The notes beneath the pieces are model-generated. The model had not been told where the DNA came from. It did no database searches and worked only from the letters and a program-made list of their open reading frames with translations. Of a stretch of 64,000 bases of DNA, positions 25,181 through 35,102 are shown one piece after another (the first letter of the stretch is position 1; each line of letters starts with the position of its first letter). Source of the stretch: Paenibacillus kyungheensis (GTDB lineage: Bacteria > Bacillota > Bacilli > Paenibacillales > Paenibacillaceae); contig NZ_CP117416.1 of the NCBI RefSeq assembly GCF_028606985.1, positions 2,890,001-2,954,000 of the forward strand, given 5' to 3'. A program made the translations under genes and the position numbers.

Positions 25181-25270
25181 GGATTGTGACCGGTTAAGCG
25201 GGCAATGCCTGAGATTATTGTAATATCATTTTGTAGAAAAATGGTATTGGAATGATTTCGGGCATTTTTT
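25181..25270 (+). promoter_or_regulatory. RAT antiterminator and terminator upstream of licT
   Basis: The RAT core GGATTGTGACCGG (from 25181) through GGCAATGCC (25209) is the LicT/SacT-type RNA target. It overlaps the left arm of a terminator (AATGCC 25204-25209 with GGCATT 25261-25266, then T6). Binding of LicT to the RAT would prevent terminator formation, so licT is autoregulated. Confidence 0.85.
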
Positions 25271-25346
25271 ATATTTATATACATGTATTGCTGTATATTT
25301 TCTATAAAATAACCCCCGTTCATTTTAGAATTGTAGGTGGAAGATT

Positions 25347-26204
25347 ATGATTATAGAGAAAATATTAAATAATAATGTACTACTGACCAAAAATCAAAAA
25401 GGCAAAGAAATTATTGTAATGGGTCGAGGTATTTCTTTTAATAAAGTGATTGGTGATCCGGTAGATGATACCAAAATAGATAAAATCTTTATGTTAAATG
25501 AGAACGAATTCACAGCCAAGTTAACCGAGTTGTTGAATGAGATTCCGGTCTCCCATCTAGAACTAGTCAATCAAATTGTAAATCATGCCAATGCGGTTCT
25601 AGGTACAACATTGAGCGATAATATTTATTTGACACTGACAGATCATATTCATTTTGCATTAGAGCGTTATGAGAAACAGCTTCATATCAAAAATGCGTTA
25701 CTTTTTGAAATTCAACGCTTTTATAAAAAAGAATACAGTGTCGGTCAAGATGCTTTACAGATGATCAAAGACAGTACTGGTATTTCATTAGGCGAAGACG
25801 AAGCTGGATTTATCACTCTTCATATTGTAAATGCTCGTATGGATGGTAATGAAATGCAAGCTACGATTAAAATGACAGAGATCGTACAGCATGTACTCAA
25901 TATCGTAACTTATCATTATGGCATTGTACTGGATGAATCGTCACTTAACTATTCTCGCTTTGTTACTCATCTGCAATATTTTGCGATGCGATTGTTGCGC
26001 AAAGAGATTCATTATAGTGGAGAAGAATTCCTTTATAATCAAGTCAAAACAGCATATAGCAAAGCATTTGAATGTGTCTCTAAAATCAATGATTATTTAG
26101 AAAAAACGTATGATCAATCATTGAGTAAAGATGAATATGTCTACCTCACTATTCATATTCACCGGGTAACCGAACGAACAACGATTGAAGAAGAACAATC
26201 ATAA
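25347..26204 (+). CDS. licT: BglG/LicT-family transcriptional antiterminator
   Basis: The 285-residue RNA-binding regulator has a CAT domain (residues 1-55, including NNVLLTKNQKGKEIIVMGRG) and two PTS regulation domains. Phosphorylatable histidines are His100/102 and His159 in PRD1, and His208 and His270/272 in PRD2, nearly identical in position to Bacillus LicT. When beta-glucosides are imported, EII dephosphorylates PRD1 and HPr phosphorylates PRD2; the dimer then binds RAT RNA and prevents termination. Three RATs lie before licT, bglP and bglH. AGGTGG precedes the ATG. Confidence 0.95.
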   Translation: MIIEKILNNNVLLTKNQKGKEIIVMGRGISFNKVIGDPVDDTKIDKIFMLNENEFTAKLTELLNEIPVSHLELVNQIVNHANAVLGTTLSDNIYLTLTDHIHFALERYEKQLHIKNALLFEIQRFYKKEYSVGQDALQMIKDSTGISLGEDEAGFITLHIVNARMDGNEMQATIKMTEIVQHVLNIVTYHYGIVLDESSLNYSRFVTHLQYFAMRLLRKEIHYSGEEFLYNQVKTAYSKAFECVSKINDYLEKTYDQSLSKDEYVYLTIHIHRVTERTTIEEEQS

Positions 26205-26225
26205 TTAAATACATTCCATCCATTA

Positions 26226-26318
26226 GGATTGTGACTGGTTATGCAGGCAAAACCTAAACTGATGGTGAAAAGGACGCGCTAGTTCGCTGTCTATTTCACC
26301 ACGAGTTTAGGTTTTTCT
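26226..26318 (+). promoter_or_regulatory. RAT antiterminator and terminator upstream of bglP
   Basis: The RAT (GGATTGTGACTGG to CAGGCAAAACC, 26226-26254) overlaps a terminator with an 11-bp perfect stem (26250-26260 and 26304-26314) and a T run. Only 21 bp separate it from the licT stop, so it controls read-through from licT into bglP. Confidence 0.9.
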
Positions 26319-26462
26319 TGTTTATAAAAGAAAATAAAGAGTGCCGGCAATTTCTCTTTGTTCTTTTATTGACAGTAAAGCTTTCCTTTCACCCATGTCG
26401 GCCAACATGTCGTGAGGATCTTGTACTAATCGATGTATTTATTCATAAAGGAGCTATCAATC

Positions 26463-28349
26463 ATGAGTAATCAAGATTTATCCAAACAAATTATTAATCT
26501 GGTCGGCGGAGAATCGAATGTCAATTCGGTATTCCATTGTGCAACACGTCTACGCTTTAGCTTAAAAGATTCCAGTAAAGCAGATAAAGCAACGCTCGAA
26601 AAAACACCGGGTGTGATCACAGTCGTCGAAAATAGCGGACAATTTCAAGTCGTTATCGGCAACTCTGTTAGTCAGGTGTACGATAAAATTATGGCGGAAA
26701 CGAATTTGCAAGATGTAGAGAAATCGACTGAAGCATCAACGACGGCTACAGATAAAGATACCAATATACTAGGTAAAGCAGTCGATATTATTTCTAGCAT
26801 CTTCTCTCCTCTGCTTGGAGCTTTGGCAGGTGCAGGGGTATTAAAAGGATTAGTCGCTTTATTTCTAGCACTTCACTGGCTAGATAACACATCAGGCACC
26901 TATCTTGTTCTGAATGCAGCATCAGATAGTGTATTTTATTTCTTACCGATCTTCCTGGCGGTTACATCTGCGCGTAAGTTCAAAACCAATCAGTTTGTAT
27001 CGATTGCGATTGCAGGCGCGTTAGTCTATCCTACGATTTTGACAGCATTAGATAGTGGGATCAGTTTAAGCTTTCTGAATATTCCGATTGTACTGGTTAA
27101 CTATACATCCAGCGTTATTCCGATTATTTTGGCAGTATGGGTACAATCGTATGTAGAACGATTTGCAAGCAAATTTATTCATGAATCTGTTAAAAATATC
27201 CTGGTGCCTATGGTGGCTTTGTTAGTTGTTATTCCTCTAACATTCCTTGTATTCGGTCCTGTAGGTCATTTAGTGAGTCAAGGATTAGCATCAGGATTCA
27301 CATGGATTTATAATTTGAGCCCTATTCTAGCAGGTGGTATCGCAGGGGCATTCTGGCAAGTATTTGTTATTTTCGGCGTCCACTGGGGCTTTGTTCCGAT
27401 TATGCTTGGAAATATTGCAGCTAATGGATTTGATCCAATGTTGCCGATGTTAACAGCTGCGGTTATGGCTCAAGCGGGTGCAACCTTAGGTGTATTTTTC
27501 AAATCAAGAAATAAAGATACCAAAGCATTAGCCGGTTCTTCTACACTTGCCGCAATCTTCGGGATCACTGAACCAACGATTTACGGGATTACATTGAAAT
27601 TGAAAAAACCATTTATTTATGCTTGTATCGCTGGTGCTGTAGGTGGCGCGATTATCGGTGCTGGTGGCTCAAGAGCGATTGCTTTTGCTCTACCTGGTTT
27701 GCTTGCTCTTCCTACGTATATCGGTACAGGGTTCGCTGCTGTTGTGATTGGACTGCTAGTTGCTTTTGTTCTAGCTGCTCTGTTGGTATATATTCTTGGA
27801 TTCAAAGAAGAAGCTACAGTCGTTACAGCCAATGATGCTCCTGCTCCAACAGGAAATGCAGCTACGACTACTGCAACAACCGCTTCTGTTATTGCGAAAG
27901 AAATTATTATTAGCCCATTACAAGGAACAACAATGCCACTGGAGTCACTTGAAGATCCAGCTTTTTCTTCCGGTGCTATGGGTAAAGGTATTGCGATAGA
28001 ACCTACTTCAGGTCTACTGACTTCACCTGTAAATGGTACAGTAACGACTGTTTTCCCTACCGGACATGCAATAGGTATCACATCTAATGATGGTGCTGAA
28101 ATGTTAATTCATGTCGGTATGAATACCGTTCGTTTGAAAGGTCAATTCTTTGAGAAAATGGTTAAAGAAGGTGATATTGTAGAGCAAGGACAATTGTTGC
28201 TCAAATTCGATATTGAGCAGATCCGCGCCGCTGGTTATGTTCTGTCTACGCCTGTTATTGTCACCAATGCAGCTAGTTATCTAGATGTACTCAAAACATC
28301 TGAATCCGAAGTCAACAATCAAGACTATCTATTAACCGCTGTTGTCTAA
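26463..28349 (+). CDS. bglP: beta-glucoside PTS transporter EIIBCA
   Basis: This 628-residue permease imports and phosphorylates aryl- or alkyl-beta-glucosides such as salicin, arbutin or cellobiose. Domain order is EIIB (1-90, phospho-Cys26 in VFHCATRLRF), EIIC (about 100-460, ten helices, with the GITEPTIYGITL motif) and EIIA (about 475-628, phospho-His in MLIHVGMNTV). An Ala/Thr-rich linker joins EIIC and EIIA. The ATG at 26463 has AAGGAG nine bases upstream. It also acts as the negative regulator of LicT by phosphorylating PRD1. Confidence 0.95.
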   Translation: MSNQDLSKQIINLVGGESNVNSVFHCATRLRFSLKDSSKADKATLEKTPGVITVVENSGQFQVVIGNSVSQVYDKIMAETNLQDVEKSTEASTTATDKDTNILGKAVDIISSIFSPLLGALAGAGVLKGLVALFLALHWLDNTSGTYLVLNAASDSVFYFLPIFLAVTSARKFKTNQFVSIAIAGALVYPTILTALDSGISLSFLNIPIVLVNYTSSVIPIILAVWVQSYVERFASKFIHESVKNILVPMVALLVVIPLTFLVFGPVGHLVSQGLASGFTWIYNLSPILAGGIAGAFWQVFVIFGVHWGFVPIMLGNIAANGFDPMLPMLTAAVMAQAGATLGVFFKSRNKDTKALAGSSTLAAIFGITEPTIYGITLKLKKPFIYACIAGAVGGAIIGAGGSRAIAFALPGLLALPTYIGTGFAAVVIGLLVAFVLAALLVYILGFKEEATVVTANDAPAPTGNAATTTATTASVIAKEIIISPLQGTTMPLESLEDPAFSSGAMGKGIAIEPTSGLLTSPVNGTVTTVFPTGHAIGITSNDGAEMLIHVGMNTVRLKGQFFEKMVKEGDIVEQGQLLLKFDIEQIRAAGYVLSTPVIVTNAASYLDVLKTSESEVNNQDYLLTAVV

Positions 28350-28376
28350 GATTCACGTTAGATTTATGGCAGGTGC

Positions 28377-28405
28377 TTGAAAACGCTATTCTTGTGTATT
28401 ACAAT
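28377..28405 (+). promoter_or_regulatory. internal promoter upstream of bglH
   Basis: TTGAAA (28377-28382), 17 bp, TACAAT (28400-28405) is a good sigma-A match between bglP and the third RAT. A cre-like sequence (28378-28391, two mismatches) overlaps the -35, as at the licT promoter. Confidence 0.65.
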
Positions 28406-28429
28406 AAGAAAAGATAAATAAATAACTCA

Positions 28430-28528
28430 GGATTGTGACTGGTCATGCAGGCAAAACCTAAATGGATGATGTAAAGGTACTCTTACGTAGAGACTTCCTT
28501 TCATTTTCTGTTTAGGTTTTTGTTGTTT
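28430..28528 (+). promoter_or_regulatory. RAT antiterminator and terminator upstream of bglH
   Basis: The RAT (28430-28458) is nearly identical to that of bglP. Its 3' end overlaps the terminator arm AAAACCTAAA (28453-28462), which pairs with TTTAGGTTTT (28511-28520) ahead of T-rich sequence. Confidence 0.9.
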
Positions 28529-28557
28529 TATAGGGTATTTTCGCCTGATCATCATAA

Positions 28558-30063
<1,506 letters not shown>

Positions 30064-30096
30064 AACAGCAACACACTTCATATGGTACTATGATTG

Positions 30097-30159
30097 CACT
30101 CTTTCTGAGCGATTAGCTGACTAGATCATCAATCTTCAGGTAACTAACAAGAAAGAGTG
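30097..30159 (+). repeat. 10-bp inverted repeat with long loop
   Basis: CACTCTTTCT (30097-30106) and AGAAAGAGTG (30150-30159) are perfectly complementary across a 43-base loop, between bglH and its terminator. No T tract follows, so it may be an mRNA-end structure. Confidence 0.5.
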
Positions 30160-30171
30160 TGACAAAGTCAT

Positions 30172-30214
30172 AAAAAAGACGTATCTTCTCTGCATAGAGG
30201 ATACGTCTTTTTTT
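30172..30214. terminator. bidirectional terminator after bglH and the merR gene
   Basis: Stem AAGACGTATC/GATACGTCTT (arms around 30176-30185 and 30200-30209) with A and T runs on either side, between convergent genes. Confidence 0.9.
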
Positions 30215-30230
30215 ATATACAAATATACTT

Positions 30231-30680
30231 TTACGTGTGACGGGCTAACATTCGTTCGCTAACGACCGCATCACATTCATGACTATTGCGATCGGGATTT
30301 TGCGCTGTTTCCATATAATGTTCAATCGTATATTCCAAAAAACGCTGGGTTTCCAGTAATTGTGCAATACTTTCCTGCACTTTAAGATGATGTTCTTTAA
30401 GTATCTGTAATCTTGTATCTAATGTACTGTCACCGGTAACTGCTAATTCCCGATACTGCTTCATCTGTTCTAACGTCATCCCTGTTGCTTTCAAGCGGGT
30501 CAAAAAGATAATCCCTTGAATTTGCTGCTTATTATACGTTCGATGTCCATTCGGCTGACGATCTGCATAAGGCAATAAACCTAATTTTTCATAATACCGA
30601 ATCGTGTCTTCGCTTAGACCTGTTAATTCAGAAGCCTGTTTAATCGTTGTATATTGTTCAGTATTATCGATTGTACTCAT
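30231..30680 (-). CDS. MerR-family transcriptional regulator
   Basis: The 149-residue regulator has an N-terminal MerR winged helix (TIKQASELTGLSEDTIRYYEKLGLL, then NGHRTY) and a long dimerisation helix (about 85-125). There is no Cys-rich metal loop, so the effector is probably organic or redox. The ATG at 30680 has AAGGAG nine bases upstream. It is transcribed after an SDR gene (29-bp gap), whose promoter carries a perfect MerR-type palindrome, so the unit is probably autoregulated. Confidence 0.92.
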   Translation of the reverse strand: MSTIDNTEQYTTIKQASELTGLSEDTIRYYEKLGLLPYADRQPNGHRTYNKQQIQGIIFLTRLKATGMTLEQMKQYRELAVTGDSTLDTRLQILKEHHLKVQESIAQLLETQRFLEYTIEHYMETAQNPDRNSHECDAVVSERMLARHT

Positions 30681-30709
30681 ATTGTGATCTCCTTGATGTA
30701 GATTGGATA

Positions 30710-31438
30710 TTACCAAGGAACAATTCCATTTTCATCAAAAAATTGTCCTGTTGGTCCATTTTCATCTAATGTAGCAAGTTTTACAATAATCGTAGCTGCT
30801 TGTTCTACCGAACGAGGCCCTGTATTACCATTAAAGTCAGTAGCCGTATATCCTGGATCAGCAGCATTGATTTTGAGTGCGGTATCTTTAAATTCTTTGG
30901 CAAACATCACAGTTACTGCGTTCAAACTTGCTTTGGAACTAGAATAAGCGAGTCCGTTAAACGCTGCATATTCATAATTAGGATCGCTGTTCTGAGTCAG
31001 TGAGCCCAATCCACTCGATACATTGACGATACGTCCTGCTGAAGATTTTTGTAATAAAGGCAACAATTGTTGTGTTAATTCAACGACTGCGAATACGTTA
31101 GTATCGTACACCTTGCGCATATTTTCTACTTTATATTGACTAGGTGGCGACATCTCGTCGATTGACACACCTGCATTATTTATCAATACATCTAATGATC
31201 CTGATTGTTGTTCGATCTGATGAACAGCAGATTGGATTGTTGAAGAATCAGTAACATCTAATAATACAAAATGGGCTTCTATTCCTTGTTGTAACAATTG
31301 ATCTACAGCCGTCTGTCCACGAGACTCATCACGAGCTCCTATAAATACAATATACCCTTGACGACCTAATTGTTGTGCCGTCTCATAACCAATTCCTTTA
31401 TTAGCTCCTGTAATTAAAACTGTTTTAGCATGACTCAT
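30710..31438 (-). CDS. short-chain dehydrogenase/reductase, carbonyl reductase-like
   Basis: The 242-residue SDR has TGANKGIG (residues 10-17) for NADP, VLINNAG near 84-90, a catalytic Ser in NVSSGLGS and a Tyr/Lys pair in LAYSSSKASLN. The NKGIG variant and the long segment between NAG and the catalytic Tyr resemble plant and animal carbonyl reductases. It is the first gene of an SDR-merR operon controlled by the promoter at 31482-31512. Confidence 0.9.
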   Translation of the reverse strand: MSHAKTVLITGANKGIGYETAQQLGRQGYIVFIGARDESRGQTAVDQLLQQGIEAHFVLLDVTDSSTIQSAVHQIEQQSGSLDVLINNAGVSIDEMSPPSQYKVENMRKVYDTNVFAVVELTQQLLPLLQKSSAGRIVNVSSGLGSLTQNSDPNYEYAAFNGLAYSSSKASLNAVTVMFAKEFKDTALKINAADPGYTATDFNGNTGPRSVEQAATIIVKLATLDENGPTGQFFDENGIVPW

Positions 31439-31481
31439 GAATGTAGCCTCTTTTCTGATTTAGATTAATTGTGCTACATCT

Positions 31482-31512
31482 ACTGTACAACTTGGAGTAT
31501 ACTCCAAGTCAA
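31482..31512 (-). promoter_or_regulatory. MerR-type promoter with 19-bp spacer
   Basis: On the minus strand, TTGACT (31507-31512) and TACAGT (31482-31487) are separated by 19 bp. The spacer holds a perfect 20-bp palindrome (31490-31509, centre GTATAC). This over-long spacer is the hallmark of promoters twisted into activity by MerR proteins. Confidence 0.88.
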
Positions 31513-31654
31513 TCATAAGATTTCAAAATGTGTAGTAGAGCGACTATCTAAAGCTCTATTAAAGGTGATTGGAAATGATTGGTATAAGTATAACATAGAA
31601 AAACATTTACACTATTTACGTTCATTCCATTTGAAATAATCACATTTTGATAAA

Positions 31655-31695
31655 AAATAACGAATTTTCTCAAAATTAAAGAAAATTCGTTATTT
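31655..31695. terminator. AT-rich terminator beside the multi-pass membrane gene
   Basis: A 15-bp perfect inverted repeat (31655-31669 and 31681-31695) with T-rich flank on the minus strand. Confidence 0.75.
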
Positions 31696-31706
31696 GTATA
31701 TATCTA

Positions 31707-32846
31707 TTATTTTACTTTTCGAGAATGTACATGAGGTATTCTTTGAACAGGCACTTCTGCAACTACAGGACGATGTCTATAGGCTTCGATCGATAGCACA
31801 CACTGCCAGATCAATAATAATACGGTAATCCATGCTGTGATGATCACTATTCCACTCTGTAGAGCTGATGTCGATGAAGTAACAAGTGCACTTCCATTGA
31901 ACATGATAAGACGCCATGTAAATAGATTGAATATTCCGAGTGTAAATATTCGACTCCACTGAGTCACATCATACGTACCGACTGCTGTTTTCCAACCATT
32001 TCGTCTGATTCTCATCACAGCACGAATCATTTCGATACATTCCACGACAAGTAAAATAGCCAATGTCACCCACCATAAGATAGATACAGCACCCAGTGTC
32101 CAGCTAGACGTTTCAATAACAGCTACACCTGTAATCGCCAATGCTCCATACATCATCACATTGTTGCTTTGTGACTGATTTGCTGTATTCCAGGCATACC
32201 GCACATAACGATAGATCATTAAGCTGGCTAACACGACATATAGAATCAATCCCCAACCAATCAGTAAACGGCAAATAATCAACATCGCTTCACTATGTCC
32301 AAAAATATCATATAACAACATCGCAATCGATTGAGTAGCTACTGTCGCCAGTAACACAATCCCATGCACATGTCGTCCACCTTGCATTCGAGCGATATCA
32401 ATCATACTTTTACCAACCCAATACATAAAGAAAACCCATAATCCTATCGTCATTACTGCTAAGATCAATACGGTTTCATATACCCATGAAGATGGAAACG
32501 AAGTATAGATCGTAATCAGTAAAATCGATGTTCCTGCAATCCATGTTCCTATTGCAAATCGTCCGACCGGATCAGCCAAATGTATATTAAAAAATTCATC
32601 TTTACGAATAGAAGTAATATAACCCAGTAATAAGTAAATCCAAATAGCAATCAATATGATTACAAAGATAGAAGTCGCATAAGAATACACAGATAATCCT
32701 GTAATTTCACTCCAAGCTCCTTGTATAAAAATACCTCCGACCATCAGTATACTTCCTGCAGCAGTAGGCATATCAGACTTGCGCCTATACGTATGTGTAG
32801 TCATTAAACCTACAATGATGCAAGCGAGCATCAAAATAATCAGCAT
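31707..32846 (-). CDS. multi-pass membrane protein, possibly TDT/SLAC1-like
   Basis: This 379-residue integral membrane protein has about ten hydrophobic helices and short loops. The segment HLADPVGRFAIGTWIAGTSIL (about residues 80-100) and the helix count recall the tellurite-resistance/dicarboxylate (TDT, SLAC1) anion channel superfamily, but the match is by general pattern only. The ATG at 32846 follows AAAGGAAG at a slightly long distance. It is monocistronic, with terminators on both sides and no neighbour that hints at a substrate. Confidence 0.6.
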   Translation of the reverse strand: MLIILMLACIIVGLMTTHTYRRKSDMPTAAGSILMVGGIFIQGAWSEITGLSVYSYATSIFVIILIAIWIYLLLGYITSIRKDEFFNIHLADPVGRFAIGTWIAGTSILLITIYTSFPSSWVYETVLILAVMTIGLWVFFMYWVGKSMIDIARMQGGRHVHGIVLLATVATQSIAMLLYDIFGHSEAMLIICRLLIGWGLILYVVLASLMIYRYVRYAWNTANQSQSNNVMMYGALAITGVAVIETSSWTLGAVSILWWVTLAILLVVECIEMIRAVMRIRRNGWKTAVGTYDVTQWSRIFTLGIFNLFTWRLIMFNGSALVTSSTSALQSGIVIITAWITVLLLIWQCVLSIEAYRHRPVVAEVPVQRIPHVHSRKVK

Positions 32847-33102
32847 CTCTATTGATCTTCCTTTCGAGTTGTACAAAATGAAATATATTCATTAGAAAAA
32901 GTAGTTGCATTTGAGTCATATTAACTTCTGATTTCAAAATAAATAGTAGCTTTAGTATAGCATAGTATGTAATGAATGTAAGGTAATCGCTTTGTTCTTT
33001 CAGAAGCATTCTATTTTTCCAGTTGGATTTATTTGAGAACTTTACAATGTAACGATTTGCACATTTTTTGTTGATTATCTTTTTGTTTTTAAACACAAAT
33101 AA
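32847..33102. other. intergenic region between the rbs operon and the membrane gene
   Basis: AT-rich sequence upstream of the membrane-protein gene. It must hold that gene's promoter, but I see no strong -35/-10 pair. A 103-codon frame crosses it and overlaps the gene; it has no ribosome binding site and low-complexity content. Confidence 0.4.
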
Positions 33103-33129
33103 AGAAGGCCAATAGTATATTGACCTTCT
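33096..33129 (-). terminator. terminator of the ribose operon
   Basis: A 12-bp stem (33103-33114 and 33118-33129) with a TTTATTTG tail on the minus strand, 43 bp after the rbsB stop. Confidence 0.82.
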
Positions 33130-33171
33130 ACATTATATGATTTAGTTTATTTTAGCTAAGTACTGCGTTTT

Positions 33172-34098
33172 TTATTGATCTTCTTTTGTGACTAATTTCA
33201 GAGGAGCTGGAATAGATTTCTCGACCGTTTTCCCTTGCAATACATCACGAGCAACATCGACTGCCATTTGTCCGATCAATTCAGGTTGTTGAGCGACTGT
33301 AGCCGTCAATTTGCCGTCTTTGATCGAATTCAGTGCATCCTCATTACCATCGAAGCCGATTACAGGAATGTCTTTGCCTGAACTTTGGATCGCTTCTATC
33401 GCACCGAGTGCCATTTCATCGTTATGAGCAAATACCGCTTGTACATCTGGATTCCCTTGAAGTAAATTTTCCATAACCGTTAGACCTTTGGTACGGTCAA
33501 AATCTGCTGCCTGACTAGCGACTACATCTAATTCTTTATCTGCGATATCATGGAAACCTTTACCACGTTCACGAGTAGCAGATGCACCGGGTACACCTTG
33601 TAATTCGATCACTTTAGCATCTTTGCCTAGTTGTTTGACAATATATTCAGCCGCCATTTTACCGCCTTTGACATTATCGGAAGCGACCAATGCTTTGACA
33701 TCTCCTTTGTCCGCAGAACGATCTAACGTCACAACAGGAATATCTAGTGTATTTGCAGATTGAACTGCCGCCGAGATCGCTGCTGAATCAGTCGGATTGA
33801 TTAACAGTGCATCTACCCCTTGCTGAATCAAATCATCGACATCATTGCTTTGTTTGGCAGAGTCATTTTGAGCATCAACAACGATCACTTGGATATTTAG
33901 CTTTTTCGCTTCTTTCAAGACTCCATCTTTAAGTGATACGAAAAATGGATTATTTAAAGTAGATACAGAGAGACCAATCTTAATCTCGCCTGCATTTGCT
34001 GATTTTTTGGATTTGGCCCATGCTGGAGGTTGAAGTGAACATCCTGCTAATAGGATCACAGTCATTATAACTGCAAGTAGCGATATACCTTTTTTCAT
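33172..34098 (-). CDS. rbsB: ribose ABC transporter substrate-binding lipoprotein
   Basis: This 308-residue protein is the extracellular ribose receptor of the RbsABC importer. A lipoprotein signal (VILLAGCS, lipid Cys near residue 20) is followed by a two-lobed periplasmic-binding fold with typical LacI/RbsB motifs (GLSVSTLNNPFFVSLKDG, VVTLDRSAD, FAHNDEMALGAIEA). The ATG at 34098 has AGAGGA upstream; the longer frame runs into rbsC. It is the last gene of rbsRKDACB. Confidence 0.95.
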   Translation of the reverse strand: MKKGISLLAVIMTVILLAGCSLQPPAWAKSKKSANAGEIKIGLSVSTLNNPFFVSLKDGVLKEAKKLNIQVIVVDAQNDSAKQSNDVDDLIQQGVDALLINPTDSAAISAAVQSANTLDIPVVTLDRSADKGDVKALVASDNVKGGKMAAEYIVKQLGKDAKVIELQGVPGASATRERGKGFHDIADKELDVVASQAADFDRTKGLTVMENLLQGNPDVQAVFAHNDEMALGAIEAIQSSGKDIPVIGFDGNEDALNSIKDGKLTATVAQQPELIGQMAVDVARDVLQGKTVEKSIPAPLKLVTKEDQ

Positions 34099-34132
34099 AC
34101 TGGATTCCTCTTTTCGTTTTAAAATCAATGTA

Positions 34133-35101
34133 TTATGCAGATTTTTTACGATCAATCAATACCGCAATAACAATAACGATCCCTTTTACAACCATCTGAT
34201 AGAAAGAAGATACTCCTAGCAAATTCAGACCGTTATTCAAGGTACCAATAATCAATGCGCCAATCAGTGTACCTACAATGCGTCCACGTCCACCCGAAAG
34301 ACTGGTTCCGCCTAGTACGACTGCTGCAATAGCATCCAGCTCATATGATGTACCTGCTGTTGGTTGTGCAGAATTAAGACGAGATGTTAAGATTGCGCCT
34401 GCTAATGCAGATAATGCACCTGCTAAAGAGTAAATCATAATTTTAACGCGGGGTACTTTAATACCGGATACGATAGCTGCTTTTTCATTACCACCGATCG
34501 CATATGTTTTACGACCAAATGGTGTTTTGTGCAAGATCACCCATAATACGATAAATGTAATTGCCATCGTAATCGCCGGTACAGGAATCCCTAAGAAATA
34601 CCCACGTCCGAATAATTGAAATGCCATACTGTCGCCAAGCCCTGTGATAGGATTACCATTGGTATATACGAGAGTCAGTCCACGGAATATGGTCATTGTC
34701 GCTAGTGTAGCGATAAATGGAGCCATTTTACCTTTGGTGATCATCAGTCCATTGACCATACCCATAACCCCACCTGCTGCACATCCGATAATAATCGCTA
34801 AGATCGGATCGACGCCTGCTAACATCAGATTCGCTACAAATGAACTGGATAATGCTAGAATCGAACCAACGGATAGATCAATACCACCTGTCAAAATAAC
34901 AAAAGTCATACCAAATGCAATTAACGCATTAATCGCCACCTGGCGCAACAGATTCAAAATATTAAGCGGTTCCAAAAAGTCTGGATTCAATACCGATACA
35001 ATAATGACTAGAATAATAAATCCAAGCAACGGACCGAGCTTTTGTGTTACATTCGATAATTTGAAATTTTTCTCTGGTTTTTCTTTCGTTATGGTTGTCA
35101 T
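34133..35101 (-). CDS. rbsC: ribose ABC transporter permease
   Basis: The 322-residue inner-membrane subunit has about ten helices and the RbsC family motifs ALIAFGMTFVILTGGIDLSVGS and GRGRIVGTLIGALIIGTLNNGLNLLGV. It forms the channel for ribose with RbsA and RbsB. The AGGAGG site lies at the end of rbsA, whose stop is immediately upstream (1 bp between), so the two are coupled. Confidence 0.96.
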   Translation of the reverse strand: MTTITKEKPEKNFKLSNVTQKLGPLLGFIILVIIVSVLNPDFLEPLNILNLLRQVAINALIAFGMTFVILTGGIDLSVGSILALSSSFVANLMLAGVDPILAIIIGCAAGGVMGMVNGLMITKGKMAPFIATLATMTIFRGLTLVYTNGNPITGLGDSMAFQLFGRGYFLGIPVPAITMAITFIVLWVILHKTPFGRKTYAIGGNEKAAIVSGIKVPRVKIMIYSLAGALSALAGAILTSRLNSAQPTAGTSYELDAIAAVVLGGTSLSGGRGRIVGTLIGALIIGTLNNGLNLLGVSSFYQMVVKGIVIVIAVLIDRKKSA

Positions 35102-35102
35102 A

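Noticed and set aside
25045-25323. 92-codon minus-strand frame across the licT leader
   Set aside because: It covers the licT promoter, RAT and terminator, has no ribosome binding site and reads like AT-rich noise.
27617-28081. 154-codon antisense frame inside bglP
   Set aside because: Shadow of a GC-biased EIIC/EIIA coding stretch; bglP has full domain support.
32785-33096. 103-codon minus-strand frame upstream of the multi-pass membrane gene
   Set aside because: No ribosome binding site, low-complexity Lys/Asn/Phe content, and it overlaps the well-supported gene.
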